This document shows, piece after piece, positions 41,278-49,434 of a DNA stretch of 57,993 nucleotides; the first letter of the stretch is position 1, and every line of letters starts with the position of its first letter. Both the position numbers and the translations under genes were made by a program. The stretch is from contig JAVBLK010000042.1 in NCBI GenBank assembly GCA_031553565.1, forward strand, positions 1 through 57,993, read 5' to 3'. The notes beneath the pieces were generated by a model that saw only the letters and a program-made list of their open reading frames with translations, made no database searches and was not told the origin of the DNA. The stretch is from JAVBLK01 sp031553565. Its GTDB lineage: Bacteria; Bacillota; Clostridia; Christensenellales; DUVY01.

Positions 41278-41913
41278 TTACTTGCCCGCCTTTACCGAGG
41301 TCTTAACGCGCAAAAGGCTGCCCTTAGGCCCCGGCACGCCGCCCTTAATAAGCAGCACGTTGCGGGCCTTGTCAACCTTTACGACCTCTAAATTCTGTAT
41401 CGTTATATTTTCATGCCCGTACTGGCCCGGCATATGCTTGCCCGGCAGGACGCGGCTGGGAGTGCTGTTTGCGCCCATCGAGCCGACTTCCCTGTGTGTG
41501 GGGCCGGTACCGTGGGTCATCTTTAAGCGGTGCTGGTTCCAGCGCTGTATTACGCCCGTAAAGCCGCGGCCGCGGGTCACGCCGCTGACGTCTACCATAT
41601 CGCCTGCCGCAAATATGTCGCAGGTAATGTCCTTGCCTACCTCGGCAGCGGACAGATCCGCAACATGAAGTTCCTTGATATATGCCTTGGGAGCGCAGTT
41701 AGCCTTTTTGAGCGCGCCGAGTTCGGGCTTGTTCAAAAGCTTTTCGCGTGTGTCCCCGAAAGCGGTCACAACGGCCTCATAGCCGTCCTTTTCCGCTGTT
41801 TTCTTTTGCAGAATCGTGCACGGGCCCGCCTCGATTACCGTAACGGGTATCATGATACCCTTTTCGGTAAAGATTTGAGTCATACCAAGCTTTCTGCCGA
41901 TAATCTCTTTCAT
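41278..41913 (-). CDS. rplC: 50S ribosomal protein L3
   Basis: L3 (211 residues) is an early assembly protein near the peptidyl transferase centre. The start MKEIIGRKLGMTQIFTEKG and the motif GVTRGRGFTGVIQRWNQHR, THGTGPTHREVGSMGANSTP are canonical. AGGAG precedes the ATG. Confidence 0.99.
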   Translation of the reverse strand: MKEIIGRKLGMTQIFTEKGIMIPVTVIEAGPCTILQKKTAEKDGYEAVVTAFGDTREKLLNKPELGALKKANCAPKAYIKELHVADLSAAEVGKDITCDIFAAGDMVDVSGVTRGRGFTGVIQRWNQHRLKMTHGTGPTHREVGSMGANSTPSRVLPGKHMPGQYGHENITIQNLEVVKVDKARNVLLIKGGVPGPKGSLLRVKTSVKAGK

Positions 41914-41937
41914 TGTCCTGTTTCTCCTATGCCCCGA

Positions 41938-42246
41938 TTAAAGCTTTATCTTGATATCGATCCCGGCCGGCAAGTCAAGCTTCATAAGGCTTTCGACGGT
42001 CTTCACCGAAGGGCTGTAAATATCAATAAGACGTTTGTGCGTCCTGGTTTCGAACTGCTCGCGCGCATCCTTATATTTATGGGGCGAACGAAGTATCGTT
42101 ACGATCTCTCTTTCGGTAGGGAGCGGAATAGGCCCCGAAACCTGGCTGCCCGTCCTCTCGGCCGCCTCGATGATCCGCTTTGCGGACTGGTCGATAAGGT
42201 CGTGGTCGAATGCCTTTAATTTGATCCTGATTTTCTGTGTTGCCAT
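41938..42246 (-). CDS. rpsJ: 30S ribosomal protein S10
   Basis: S10 (102 residues) lies in the 30S head and, as NusE, takes part in antitermination. The start MATQKIRIKLKAFDHDLIDQ and GPIPLPTEREIVTILRSPH, FETRTHKRLIDIYSP are canonical. The chosen ATG follows AAGGAG by four bases; a TTG five codons upstream overlaps that site. It is the first gene of the S10-spc-alpha cluster. Confidence 0.99.
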   Translation of the reverse strand: MATQKIRIKLKAFDHDLIDQSAKRIIEAAERTGSQVSGPIPLPTEREIVTILRSPHKYKDAREQFETRTHKRLIDIYSPSVKTVESLMKLDLPAGIDIKIKL

Positions 42247-42565
42247 AGTACTCCTTTTCAAGGGGGGCTAACTCGCTCTGCCCTTTCCGGGCGGCGCTCC
42301 TACGCCCCCCTTGAGCAACCCCCGCGCGACCAAAAAATTATCGGAGATAATTTTTGTCGCATTAATGACGCCCTCCGGAAAAGCGCGGTTTTCCTACGGG
42401 CGGGAATTGCTCTTGTTGGAATTAATAGTTTCTTTTTGTCAATATCGCTCTTTTATGCGTTATTGACCGATATACTGTGCCGCGCGTTCCCTGCAAGTCC
42501 GTTTTAAAGCGCCCGTATCCTGGGCGCACCGGCACAAAGACAGCCCGCCCTCTTACAAGGGCAGC
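42247..42565 (-). promoter_or_regulatory. Structured leader of the S10 operon
   Basis: About 320 nt separate the predicted start from rpsJ. On the minus strand CAAGGGGGGC and GCCCCCCTTG (42259-42313) form a perfect 10-bp stem that ends four bases before the AAGGAG. A second long hairpin pairs AAAAATTATC with GATAATTTTT inside GCGAC and GTCGC (42326-42360). A third is GCGCCCAGGATACGGGCGC near the 5' end. This looks like an autoregulatory leader. No gene is visible. Confidence 0.6.
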
Positions 42566-42571
42566 TTTCAT

Positions 42572-42601
42572 ATAATATAACAAGTCCATATCTTAAGTCA
42601 A
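42572..42601 (-). promoter_or_regulatory. Promoter of the S10-spc-alpha cluster
   Basis: On the minus strand TTGACT (42596-42601) is followed by the AT-rich TTATATTATATG. Either TATATT at spacing 16 or TATTAT at spacing 18 can serve as -10. It is the only good promoter between the sterol-reductase-like gene and rpsJ. Confidence 0.7.
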
Positions 42602-42696
42602 ACGTTTTATTGAGGTTTTTAAAAAGATTTTGGCAAAAAAGCGATCGGCGACGATATCTTCTTATATTACGCCTGCTTACAGAAAAATGCAAGACA

Positions 42697-43773
42697 TTAA
42701 TATATAAAGGGAATGATCCTATATTTGACCTTATCCGTATATTGCTCCCAAAGCGCCCCGTACTTTTCCCTGCAGATCTTATCGTCGTCGGCCTGCCGTG
42801 TGAACATGAGTGCGATGTAGTAAGCCGGATATAAATAGACCGGCCAAACCCAAAAGCAGCCGGCGGCCAATGCGACGGCCAGGGACTGTATTATCTCGCC
42901 CAGATAGTTTATATGGCGGCTCAGGCCCCAATAGCCGCTTACCAGCAGGCTGCGGTTGCCGTCGCTCAGGGTTTCGGGCTTGATCCAAAGGAATTTTTTG
43001 CCGGGCGCGGTTTTAAAGAAATACTTTTGCAGATTCGCGCCGCGCGTAAGCGTCCAGCCGCACAGGAATAATATGCCGAAGAGTACCGTGACCCATACCG
43101 GATGGCCTGGATCGGGAAGATGCGCGGTAAACCAGAGCGATACGCTGTAAAAATAAGGATAGAACGCAAGGCAGCCGAAGCCCAGTTTGAATCCGACGCG
43201 CTCGGCGATGAAATCATACGTCCATAAATGGATCTTTTCGAATATCAGGTATTCAAAGCAAAACCAGGTCAGCATCCCGCAGCCCAGAAGAAAGCCGTAG
43301 TTTATCTCCCCTGCGCTTATGATATGGTATGCGGCGAAAGAAAGTACGTTCAATTGCAGCATGACCGCGCCGATTAAATAAAGCCATACCTTCGCGTCTA
43401 TCCGCCCGCTTTTTGTTTGCGGGTTTTTTACCCTGCCGAACCACAGATCCGCTATAAACGGCTTACCGGTCGACGGGTGCTTGCAAACCATGTAGAAAGA
43501 ATATATCAGCCCCAAAGCGGCCGCGCCGATAAGGCCGTACCACCTTGTCTCATACAGCCATTCGTACGGGACGACCTTAAAATATCCCAGCAGGAACCAG
43601 ATAAGGATACTTGCCGGAAGGACTATCTTCCCGTTGATCCTGTACTTTAGTGTTCCTCCGGCGGCGTCGTCTTTCACATACCCGTTAGTTTTTTTGACCG
43701 GGATAAGGACGTGTAAAAGCGTGATAACGATATATATTACCAGGGGGGTAATCAGGCCTAAAAACCATTTCAT
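42697..43773 (-). CDS. ERG4/ERG24 (delta-14 sterol reductase)-like membrane protein
   Basis: This 358-residue polytopic protein matches the ERG4/ERG24/DHCR7 reductase family, NADPH-dependent enzymes that reduce sterol double bonds. The family landmarks appear in order: ADLWFGRVKNP near 108-118, the VGFKLGFGCLAFYPYFYSV segment near 193-211, GANLQKYFFK near 245-254, LLVSGYWGLSRHINYLGE near 276-293, and the terminal KYGALWEQYTDKVKYRIIPF. The charged NADPH-site residues (Lys 250, Arg 286, Asp 328-331) sit in the expected places. About nine to ten TM segments are visible. GGAGG precedes the ATG, which overlaps the SDR stop codon as ATGA. The natural substrate is unknown, since Clostridia are not known to make sterols. 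Confidence 0.85.
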   Translation of the reverse strand: MKWFLGLITPLVIYIVITLLHVLIPVKKTNGYVKDDAAGGTLKYRINGKIVLPASILIWFLLGYFKVVPYEWLYETRWYGLIGAAALGLIYSFYMVCKHPSTGKPFIADLWFGRVKNPQTKSGRIDAKVWLYLIGAVMLQLNVLSFAAYHIISAGEINYGFLLGCGMLTWFCFEYLIFEKIHLWTYDFIAERVGFKLGFGCLAFYPYFYSVSLWFTAHLPDPGHPVWVTVLFGILFLCGWTLTRGANLQKYFFKTAPGKKFLWIKPETLSDGNRSLLVSGYWGLSRHINYLGEIIQSLAVALAAGCFWVWPVYLYPAYYIALMFTRQADDDKICREKYGALWEQYTDKVKYRIIPFIY

Positions 43774-44558
43774 GACAAACCTCCGGTGTTCTTCGACATT
43801 ATATTGACCGCGGCTCTTCGGCTAAGCAGCCGCATAAGCGCAAAACGCCCGATCTTGTTCACCGCGCCGGGGACTATTATCGGGCCTCTTCCCAAAGCGT
43901 CCAGGGTTATTTCGGCCACCTTTGCCGCCTGCATCGTTCCGGGCGCGCGTTTGATTTTTTCCGCTTTTTGATAGCCGGGCGTAAGTACCGCGCCGGCGCA
44001 GCAGCCCAGCACGTCGACGCCGCGCGGCTTAAGCTCCGCCCAAAGGCCCTCGGCCAAAACAGCGTTGAAAGATTTGGTCGCCGCGTAGGCCGCAAGCTTC
44101 GGGCTGCCCTGCGTGCCGGCAAGTGAAGACATCAGCACGATGCCTCCCCGCCCGTTCCGTATCATAGCCGCGGATAAATGCTTTGCAAGCAGCAGCGGCG
44201 TGTTTACGTTCACCGCCGCGGCAAGAGCCAGATCCTCCCCGCTGGTATTTTCAAACAAACCTATCGGGGCAAACGCGGCGTTATAGATAAGCAGACCTAT
44301 TTGCACATCCAGGGCGTCGATCGATTTCTTTACACAGCCAAAATCCGCCATATCAGCCGTAATAGAAATCACATCGATCTTGTATATTTCTTTAAGCCGG
44401 GCCGCCGCCGCTTCCAGCCGCTCCTTCCGGCGCGCGATCAAGATCAGGTTTAGTCCCCGCCGCGCCGCCGCCTCGGCAAAAGCAAAGCCCAAACCGTCCG
44501 AACCCCCCGCGACCAGGGCGTACGGACCATATTTTTCTTTGAACCGCGCCGCTTTCAT
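43770..44558 (-). CDS. Short-chain dehydrogenase/reductase (17beta-HSD-like)
   Basis: This 262-residue SDR is an NAD(P)H-dependent oxidoreductase. The start KEKYGPYALVAGGSDGLG gives the nucleotide loop (Gly 18 to Gly 24). IARRKERLEAAA has the Arg pair that favours NADPH. Asn 93 (IYNAAFA), Ser 144 (LMSSLAG), Tyr 158 and Lys 162 (YAATKSF) form the catalytic set. It resembles the 17beta-hydroxysteroid dehydrogenase / 3-ketoacyl reductase group. There is no Shine-Dalgarno sequence, and a TAAAAT -10-like box lies seven bases before the ATG, so the mRNA may be leaderless. It is coupled to the ERG24-like gene. Confidence 0.88.
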   Translation of the reverse strand: MKAARFKEKYGPYALVAGGSDGLGFAFAEAAARRGLNLILIARRKERLEAAAARLKEIYKIDVISITADMADFGCVKKSIDALDVQIGLLIYNAAFAPIGLFENTSGEDLALAAAVNVNTPLLLAKHLSAAMIRNGRGGIVLMSSLAGTQGSPKLAAYAATKSFNAVLAEGLWAELKPRGVDVLGCCAGAVLTPGYQKAEKIKRAPGTMQAAKVAEITLDALGRGPIIVPGAVNKIGRFALMRLLSRRAAVNIMSKNTGGLS

Positions 44559-44691
44559 ATGGGTAATTTTACCACAAAAATATAAAAAAACAAATCCTTT
44601 ACACCCATACCCCACCCCGGAGATTCTTTTTCAAAATATTCTGTTCGTTTCCGGCGACTATTTTCCGCGCCGGTTTTTGGGGGCTGGCATA

Positions 44692-44720
44692 TTGACTGAT
44701 ATATGAAAAAGTGATATACT
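44692..44720 (+). promoter_or_regulatory. Promoter of the plus-strand cluster
   Basis: TTGACT (44692-44697) and TATACT (44715-44720) are exactly 17 bases apart. Transcription would begin near 44727, about 20 bases before the ATG of the two-TM protein. Confidence 0.82.
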
Positions 44721-44746
44721 ATTAACATAAACAGGGGGTATTGTAT

Positions 44747-45406
44747 ATGTCTGGAGAAAACGGAGCTTCTGCCGGCAAAGCTTGGGTGATCGGCAAGCGA
44801 GCCTTTGTTGAAAAGCCGTGGGACTATGTTTTGATGGGCGGCGCGGGCGGCGGGGTGCTGCTGCTGGTTGTCGTTTTGATGCTGATTCTGGACTCTGAAA
44901 TGTTCCTTGAAATGTGGGGAATATGTCTTTTTTTGATTCTCACCGCGCTGGGCCTGGGCTCGATAGGCTTTTTATCTCGGCCGAAAATCCTTAATAATAG
45001 GAGTAAAGAGCCCACGATCATCGTTGAAAACGGTTTTGTCGTCTTGATACACTATAACGGGAAAAGGGAGCTGCTTTCCGATAAAATAGTCAGTTTCTAC
45101 GGAGAGCGGTATTGGCGCATCACCGGCCGGACGCGGTCGGGCAATATCGTCACCACACACCGCGAGCAGACCTATTACGGCGACATAGTCTTTACGCTGG
45201 AAAAGGATGACGGCTTAAGGTATACAAAAAAGGTCAAGTTTGTCGACCACTGCCTTGAGACCGCTGATTATATGCTCAAAAACTTATTTATGATACTTGC
45301 AATTGACCGCGGCGATTTTACGGATCCAGCGAAACAAAATGCCCAAGCGCCTGCACAAAACGATGACAACAGCGGCCTGCCGGAAGGCTGGACAATAAAA
45401 AAATGA
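44747..45406 (+). CDS. Two-TM membrane protein of unknown function
   Basis: This 219-residue protein has two predicted membrane helices (about residues 28-48 and 54-76). A cytoplasmic beta-rich domain from about residue 85 (TIIVENGFVVLIHYNGKREL) resembles a PH-like or YcxB-like fold, and a polar tail ends it. The start MSGENGASAG follows AGGGGG by about nine bases. I do not recognise a named family. It opens a plus-strand group of uncharacterised genes. Confidence 0.7.
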   Translation: MSGENGASAGKAWVIGKRAFVEKPWDYVLMGGAGGGVLLLVVVLMLILDSEMFLEMWGICLFLILTALGLGSIGFLSRPKILNNRSKEPTIIVENGFVVLIHYNGKRELLSDKIVSFYGERYWRITGRTRSGNIVTTHREQTYYGDIVFTLEKDDGLRYTKKVKFVDHCLETADYMLKNLFMILAIDRGDFTDPAKQNAQAPAQNDDNSGLPEGWTIKK

Positions 45407-45562
45407 AAGCGGGGCGGCAGGATCGGCCGCAGAGGTAAATTTCCGCAAAACCGCAGGCAATCGCAGCGCCTATTGATAAGCGTTTACGGGGATTTCAGGC
45501 CAAAATGACTTCGACGTTTTAGTATATTAATACGCGGATTAGTATTATAAGGGAGAAAATCT

Positions 45563-46801
45563 ATGCGTGAAAAACATATCAGATGCCCGAATTGCGGCGC
45601 CAAGATTGAGTTCGACGAGACGCGTTCGGAGAACGAATGCCCTTACTGCCATACCGGCTTTGTCAACGACAAGCTGAAACAGAAAGAAGAGGCGGAGAAA
45701 AAGCGCGCCGAAAGCCGCGAAAAGAACAAGGCGAAGCGCAAAAAATTTTTAAAGGCGGCGCTGATAACAGCCTGCGCGGCGGTTTTGGCCGCCGCGGGCA
45801 CGCTGGCCGGCATAGCGATCTATAACGGAGCGCAGGAAAAGATCCTGCACTACGAGGAGTTCGGCGGCGGATACATGCTGTCGTACGCGGGCGGGAACTA
45901 TTCAGAAACAGAGGTGGCAATCCCCTCGCAGTACAAGGATAAGCCTGTCGTAAAGATCGCCGACGAGGCCTTCAAGGACAACTTAAGCATCAAAAGGGTC
46001 ACGATCCCGGCATCGGTAAAGGAGATCGGGGCGGATGCGTTTTCGGGCTGCACCGCGCTGGAACGGGTGATTTTTGAGGACGATACGGACATGAAAACCC
46101 TGGGCAGCTCTATTTTCTTTAATACAGGTCTGGTCTATATCGAGCTCCCGCGTACCGCAAATATCCCCACGTCCTTATTTCTTCAGTGTTCAAAGCTGAA
46201 AGCCGTTTTTATCAAAGCGGGAGTCACGGGCGTCGGCATCGGCGCGTTTTCGGAAACCGCGATCTCGGAGGTCTTCTTTTCGGGCACTGAAACGGATTTT
46301 TACGACCATATCGGCGCGGGGCCTTTTACAGGGCTTCCGAATGTGACGCTGCGCTCTAACGTATTAGCGGCGGACTATGAAAACAGGCTGGTCTTCAGCG
46401 ATAAGGGCACATATCAGGACCCATACGACGATACCGTCTTTTATACGGGCTTATCGGTGTCATCATGGCACTCGGGCGGCGCGGAAAACATAACGATCCC
46501 CGGCGAGGTCAAGGGCGTAAAGGTCATCGTGATCGACCCTGAGGCCTTCAAGGACATGTCGATAAAGTCGGTGACTATTTCCGAAAATGTGATCTTTATC
46601 GGGAACAAAGCTTTCCTCAACTGCGGCGCCCTGCATGAAATCACCTTACCGAAGTCCCTGAAATATGTCTATCCCGACGCATTCTCGGGCTGCACGGCGA
46701 TAAGCAGGATAACAATGCGCGGCAGGAGCGCCGACGATATAACCTATTTTTCAGGGAACGAACAGGTGAAGGACTATCCTAACAAAACTTTTGCGCCGTA
46801 A
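45563..46801 (+). CDS. Zinc-ribbon, single-TM, BspA-type LRR protein
   Basis: This 412-residue protein begins with a zinc ribbon (Cys 8, 11, 26, 29: CPNCGAKI, CPYCH). A charged linker rich in Lys and Glu (40-61) and one membrane helix (about 65-87) follow. The outside part contains leucine-rich repeats of the BspA/LRR_5 type. One block lies near 118-165 (VKIADEAFKDNLSIKRVTIP, then EIGADAFSGCTALERVIF) and another near 325-385 (GNKAFLNCGALHEITLP). GGGAG precedes the ATG. A cytoplasmic zinc ribbon joined to extracellular repeats suggests a membrane-spanning binding or sensing protein. Function unknown. Confidence 0.78.
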   Translation: MREKHIRCPNCGAKIEFDETRSENECPYCHTGFVNDKLKQKEEAEKKRAESREKNKAKRKKFLKAALITACAAVLAAAGTLAGIAIYNGAQEKILHYEEFGGGYMLSYAGGNYSETEVAIPSQYKDKPVVKIADEAFKDNLSIKRVTIPASVKEIGADAFSGCTALERVIFEDDTDMKTLGSSIFFNTGLVYIELPRTANIPTSLFLQCSKLKAVFIKAGVTGVGIGAFSETAISEVFFSGTETDFYDHIGAGPFTGLPNVTLRSNVLAADYENRLVFSDKGTYQDPYDDTVFYTGLSVSSWHSGGAENITIPGEVKGVKVIVIDPEAFKDMSIKSVTISENVIFIGNKAFLNCGALHEITLPKSLKYVYPDAFSGCTAISRITMRGRSADDITYFSGNEQVKDYPNKTFAP

Positions 46802-46855
46802 GATAGATGATAGATTGATCCGCACAGAAAAAATATTATAAGGAAGGGATGCTAT

Positions 46856-47241
46856 ATGGGGCTTTTCGGAAAGAAAAAATTCAGATTCATTACTGAGCGT
46901 GATCTTATGGCGGCCGAATCCTGGTTCAGCCTTGTAAAAGAAGCGGAGCAGACGATCGCCTTATTAAAACAGGCGGCGGCGCGGACGCGTCGGGGGAAAC
47001 GGCCGCGCACATCGTAAAGATCGTCGAGGCTAAGACCCGCCTCAACAGCAAGGCGTACGAGGCCGGCCACGACCTGCCGGGCGCGGACACGCGCTTAAAG
47101 GAAGGGACCGCGCTTTTCAACGAGCTGCTGTATGTTATGGCTGAGGCGAACGATTACCGCCAAAGCCTTGCAAGCGGCGCATTGCCGCCCAGGCCGCGCC
47201 CGGCCGGCCGCCCGGTGCGCCCTGACGATATCGAGGTGTAA
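46856..47241 (+). pseudogene. Small coding gene interrupted by a frameshift
   Basis: An ATG with AAGGAAGGG upstream opens MGLFGKKKFRFITERDLM and reads to a TAA at 47015-47017. From about 46970 the same protein-like pattern continues in the neighbouring frame (GGADASGETAAHIVKIVEAK to VRPDDIEV) and stops at 47239-47241, one base before the next ATG. Adding one base in the run GCGGCGGCGCGG restores a single 128-residue reading frame. The downstream gene is coupled to this second stop, which supports an originally intact gene. A sequencing error, a true mutation, or slippage at TTAAAAC could explain it. The protein is soluble, mostly helical and of unknown function. Confidence 0.65.
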
Positions 47242-47242
47242 T

Positions 47243-47986
47243 ATGAGTATCATAAAAAAACGGAAATGGCAGGTTTACGACCCCGGCCTTCCCCCGCCTC
47301 CCCTGCCCTTTAAAAACGCGGCAGCCGGCGCGGAGTGCGATTTTTGCGGGAGCCCGGCGGATTACGATGTGAACCTGCCGGGGACATATGTCGGCATTCT
47401 GTGCGGCGGCTGTAAAAAGAAACGCTTGCCTTACCCTTACAACGGTGAGGCCGTCCCCCCGCGCGCGGGCGCGGATACCCCCGGCAAAAAGGACGCGGGC
47501 GCGATTTTCGAGGAAGGAACACGATATTACTCCGGCGACGGAGTGGATAAGGACCGCGTGAAGGCGCTGGAACTTTTTACGGAAGCGGCGCGTTTGGGCC
47601 ATGCGGAGGCGCAGCATAACGTGGGGATATGCCATAAATCCGGCCGGTACGGCAAGGCGCTCGATATCCTTAAGGCTGCATGGTGGTTCGAAAAGGCCGC
47701 CGTGCAGGGATATACCGCGGCGCGGCACGACCTTGGCAAATACTATTTATCAGGCGGCGGCGGATACGCGCCGGATTATGTGAAAGCAGTTAAATGGCTT
47801 ACGCTGGCCGCGGATGCCGGCAACGCCGACTCGCAGAACGACCTGGGCAAGTGTTACGCCGAGGGCAAGGGCGTAGGGCAGGATTACAAAAAAGCGAAAG
47901 CGTGGTGGAAAAAAGCCGCCGCGCAGGGCAACACGCTTGCCGCGGAAAACCTTGAAACACTGAAAGCATTAAAGAAGCGGAGATAG
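47243..47986 (+). CDS. Zinc-ribbon Sel1-repeat protein
   Basis: This 247-residue protein has an N-terminal Cys4 zinc site (Cys 32, 35, 54, 57: CDFCGS, CGGCKKK). About four Sel1-like repeats (TPR-related) lie from residue 88 to 235, for example ALELFTEAARLGHAEAQHNV and AVKWLTLAADAGNADSQNDL, GKCYAEGKGV. Sel1 repeats bind other proteins. The start MSIIKKRKWQV lies two bases after the stop of the frameshifted gene, with GAGGTG upstream; an earlier in-frame start is inside that gene. No signal peptide is present, so it is probably cytoplasmic. Confidence 0.85.
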   Translation: MSIIKKRKWQVYDPGLPPPPLPFKNAAAGAECDFCGSPADYDVNLPGTYVGILCGGCKKKRLPYPYNGEAVPPRAGADTPGKKDAGAIFEEGTRYYSGDGVDKDRVKALELFTEAARLGHAEAQHNVGICHKSGRYGKALDILKAAWWFEKAAVQGYTAARHDLGKYYLSGGGGYAPDYVKAVKWLTLAADAGNADSQNDLGKCYAEGKGVGQDYKKAKAWWKKAAAQGNTLAAENLETLKALKKRR

Positions 47987-48021
47987 GCATAAAAGGATGA
48001 TAACCGGCGGGGGAATAATTT

Positions 48022-48891
48022 ATGACGGAAATATATTCGGCATTAGCCAAAACAGTTACGTGGTTCACAGAAAAAGCCGGGAGCGGCGATCTGCAGGCGC
48101 AATACGCCTTGGGCGAGTACTATGAAAACGGGTTCGGCGTTGACGCGGACCTTGAAAAAGCGGCAGCATTTTACAGCGCGGCGGCGCATTCCGGGCTGGC
48201 GGCGGCGCAGTACGCGCTGGCCGAATGCTTCAAAAAGGGCCGCGGCGTAAAGCAAAGCGGTAAGAAAGCGGCTGAATGGTACGAAAAAGCCGCCGCAGAG
48301 GGCGTGGGCAAGGCGTTTCTGGCGTTAGCCGATCTTTACGAGAGCGGCTCGGGAGTGATGAAGGATCCGGGAAAGGCCGCTGAGCTGTATAAAAAAGCGG
48401 CGGAGTCCGGCGCGGTAATAAGCTTTAATTATGTTTTAGGGCTGGGCGGCGACGGCCTGCAGTTTACCGACTATAATAAGGCTGTGGAGCTTTTGGAGAT
48501 CCCTGCAAGCAACGGCTCGCCCGACGCGCAGTTCGCCCTGGGCGTGATCTGCGGAAAGGTATACGGATCGCTGCATAATGATACGAAAGCCGCCGAATGG
48601 TACGTAAAGGCCGCGGAAAACGGACATGCAGGGGCTATGACCGAGCTGGGCGGCTGCTATGAACACGGCGCGGGCATAAAGCAAGACTGCGAAAAGGCTG
48701 CCAATTGGTATGAAAAGGCCGCAAAACTCGGCTTTGCCGAGGCGCAGCTCCGCCTTGGCATATGCTATGCCAACGGCACCGGAGTCAAGCCCGACCACGA
48801 AAAGGCGGTCTTCTGGCTGGAAAAAGCCGCCGCCCAAGGCGACAGCTTCGCGGAATTCAATCTGGATATCCTAAATAAACGCCAATTTTGA
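48022..48891 (+). CDS. Sel1-repeat protein
   Basis: This 289-residue protein is almost entirely seven Sel1-like repeats of about 36 residues, from residue 23 to 274. Typical units are AQYALGEYYENGFGVDADLE and AQLRLGICYANGTGVKPDHE. The fourth repeat (SFNYVLGLGGDGLQFTDYNK) is degenerate. There is no signal peptide. It is 35 bases downstream of the other Sel1 gene and probably arose by duplication. Such proteins act as scaffolds; the partner is unknown. Confidence 0.88.
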   Translation: MTEIYSALAKTVTWFTEKAGSGDLQAQYALGEYYENGFGVDADLEKAAAFYSAAAHSGLAAAQYALAECFKKGRGVKQSGKKAAEWYEKAAAEGVGKAFLALADLYESGSGVMKDPGKAAELYKKAAESGAVISFNYVLGLGGDGLQFTDYNKAVELLEIPASNGSPDAQFALGVICGKVYGSLHNDTKAAEWYVKAAENGHAGAMTELGGCYEHGAGIKQDCEKAANWYEKAAKLGFAEAQLRLGICYANGTGVKPDHEKAVFWLEKAAAQGDSFAEFNLDILNKRQF

Positions 48892-49008
48892 AACTGTTTA
48901 GAACAAAGTGGCTTTGCCACATTGTCAGGCCGCTGCTTTTGAGCTTCTCTACTGCGATTTTTACTAGATTAGAACATAAGCGTCAATTTTGAGAAAATCG
49001 CCGCGTTA

Positions 49009-49431
49009 TTACCGGCCTAAGATTTTGTGCAGCAGGCCGTAAAGGGCCTTCGCCTCTTCTGCGTCAATGTTCAAACATCCGGCCATTTTTGCCGGGATAT
49101 CGACGGTTTCCTCTTTAAGTTTAAGCCCCTTATCAGTGATGCCGATAATGACGCTGCGTTCATCCGCGCCGTCACGCCTGCGCGTGACCAAGCCCGCCGC
49201 TTCCAATTTTTTAAGCAGCGGAGTCAACGTGCCGGAGTCCAGGAAAAGCCGTTTCCCCAGGGCGGTCACGTTCAAGGCCTTTTCTTCCCAAAGCACCATC
49301 ATCGTCACATACTGCGTATATGTAAGCCCGGTCCCGTCAAGGAGCGGCTTGTATTTTTTTACGACCTCTTTTGCCGCGGCGTACAGCGGAAAACATAATT
49401 GATTCTCTAATTTCAAAGGATTTATGTCCAT
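49009..49431 (-). CDS. ohrR: OhrR-type MarR family peroxide-sensing repressor
   Basis: This 140-residue winged-helix repressor matches OhrR: LENQLCFPLYAAAKEVVKKY carries the redox Cys at residue 13, followed by LGLTYTQY-like sequence (GTGLTYTQYVTMMVLWEEKA). The wing includes RRRDGADERSVIIGITDKG. OhrR loses DNA binding when this Cys is oxidised by organic peroxide. It starts three bases after the Gpx gene, with GGAG inside that gene. It likely represses its own operon through the palindrome at 49932-49949. Confidence 0.88.
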   Translation of the reverse strand: MDINPLKLENQLCFPLYAAAKEVVKKYKPLLDGTGLTYTQYVTMMVLWEEKALNVTALGKRLFLDSGTLTPLLKKLEAAGLVTRRRDGADERSVIIGITDKGLKLKEETVDIPAKMAGCLNIDAEEAKALYGLLHKILGR

Positions 49432-49434
49432 CCG

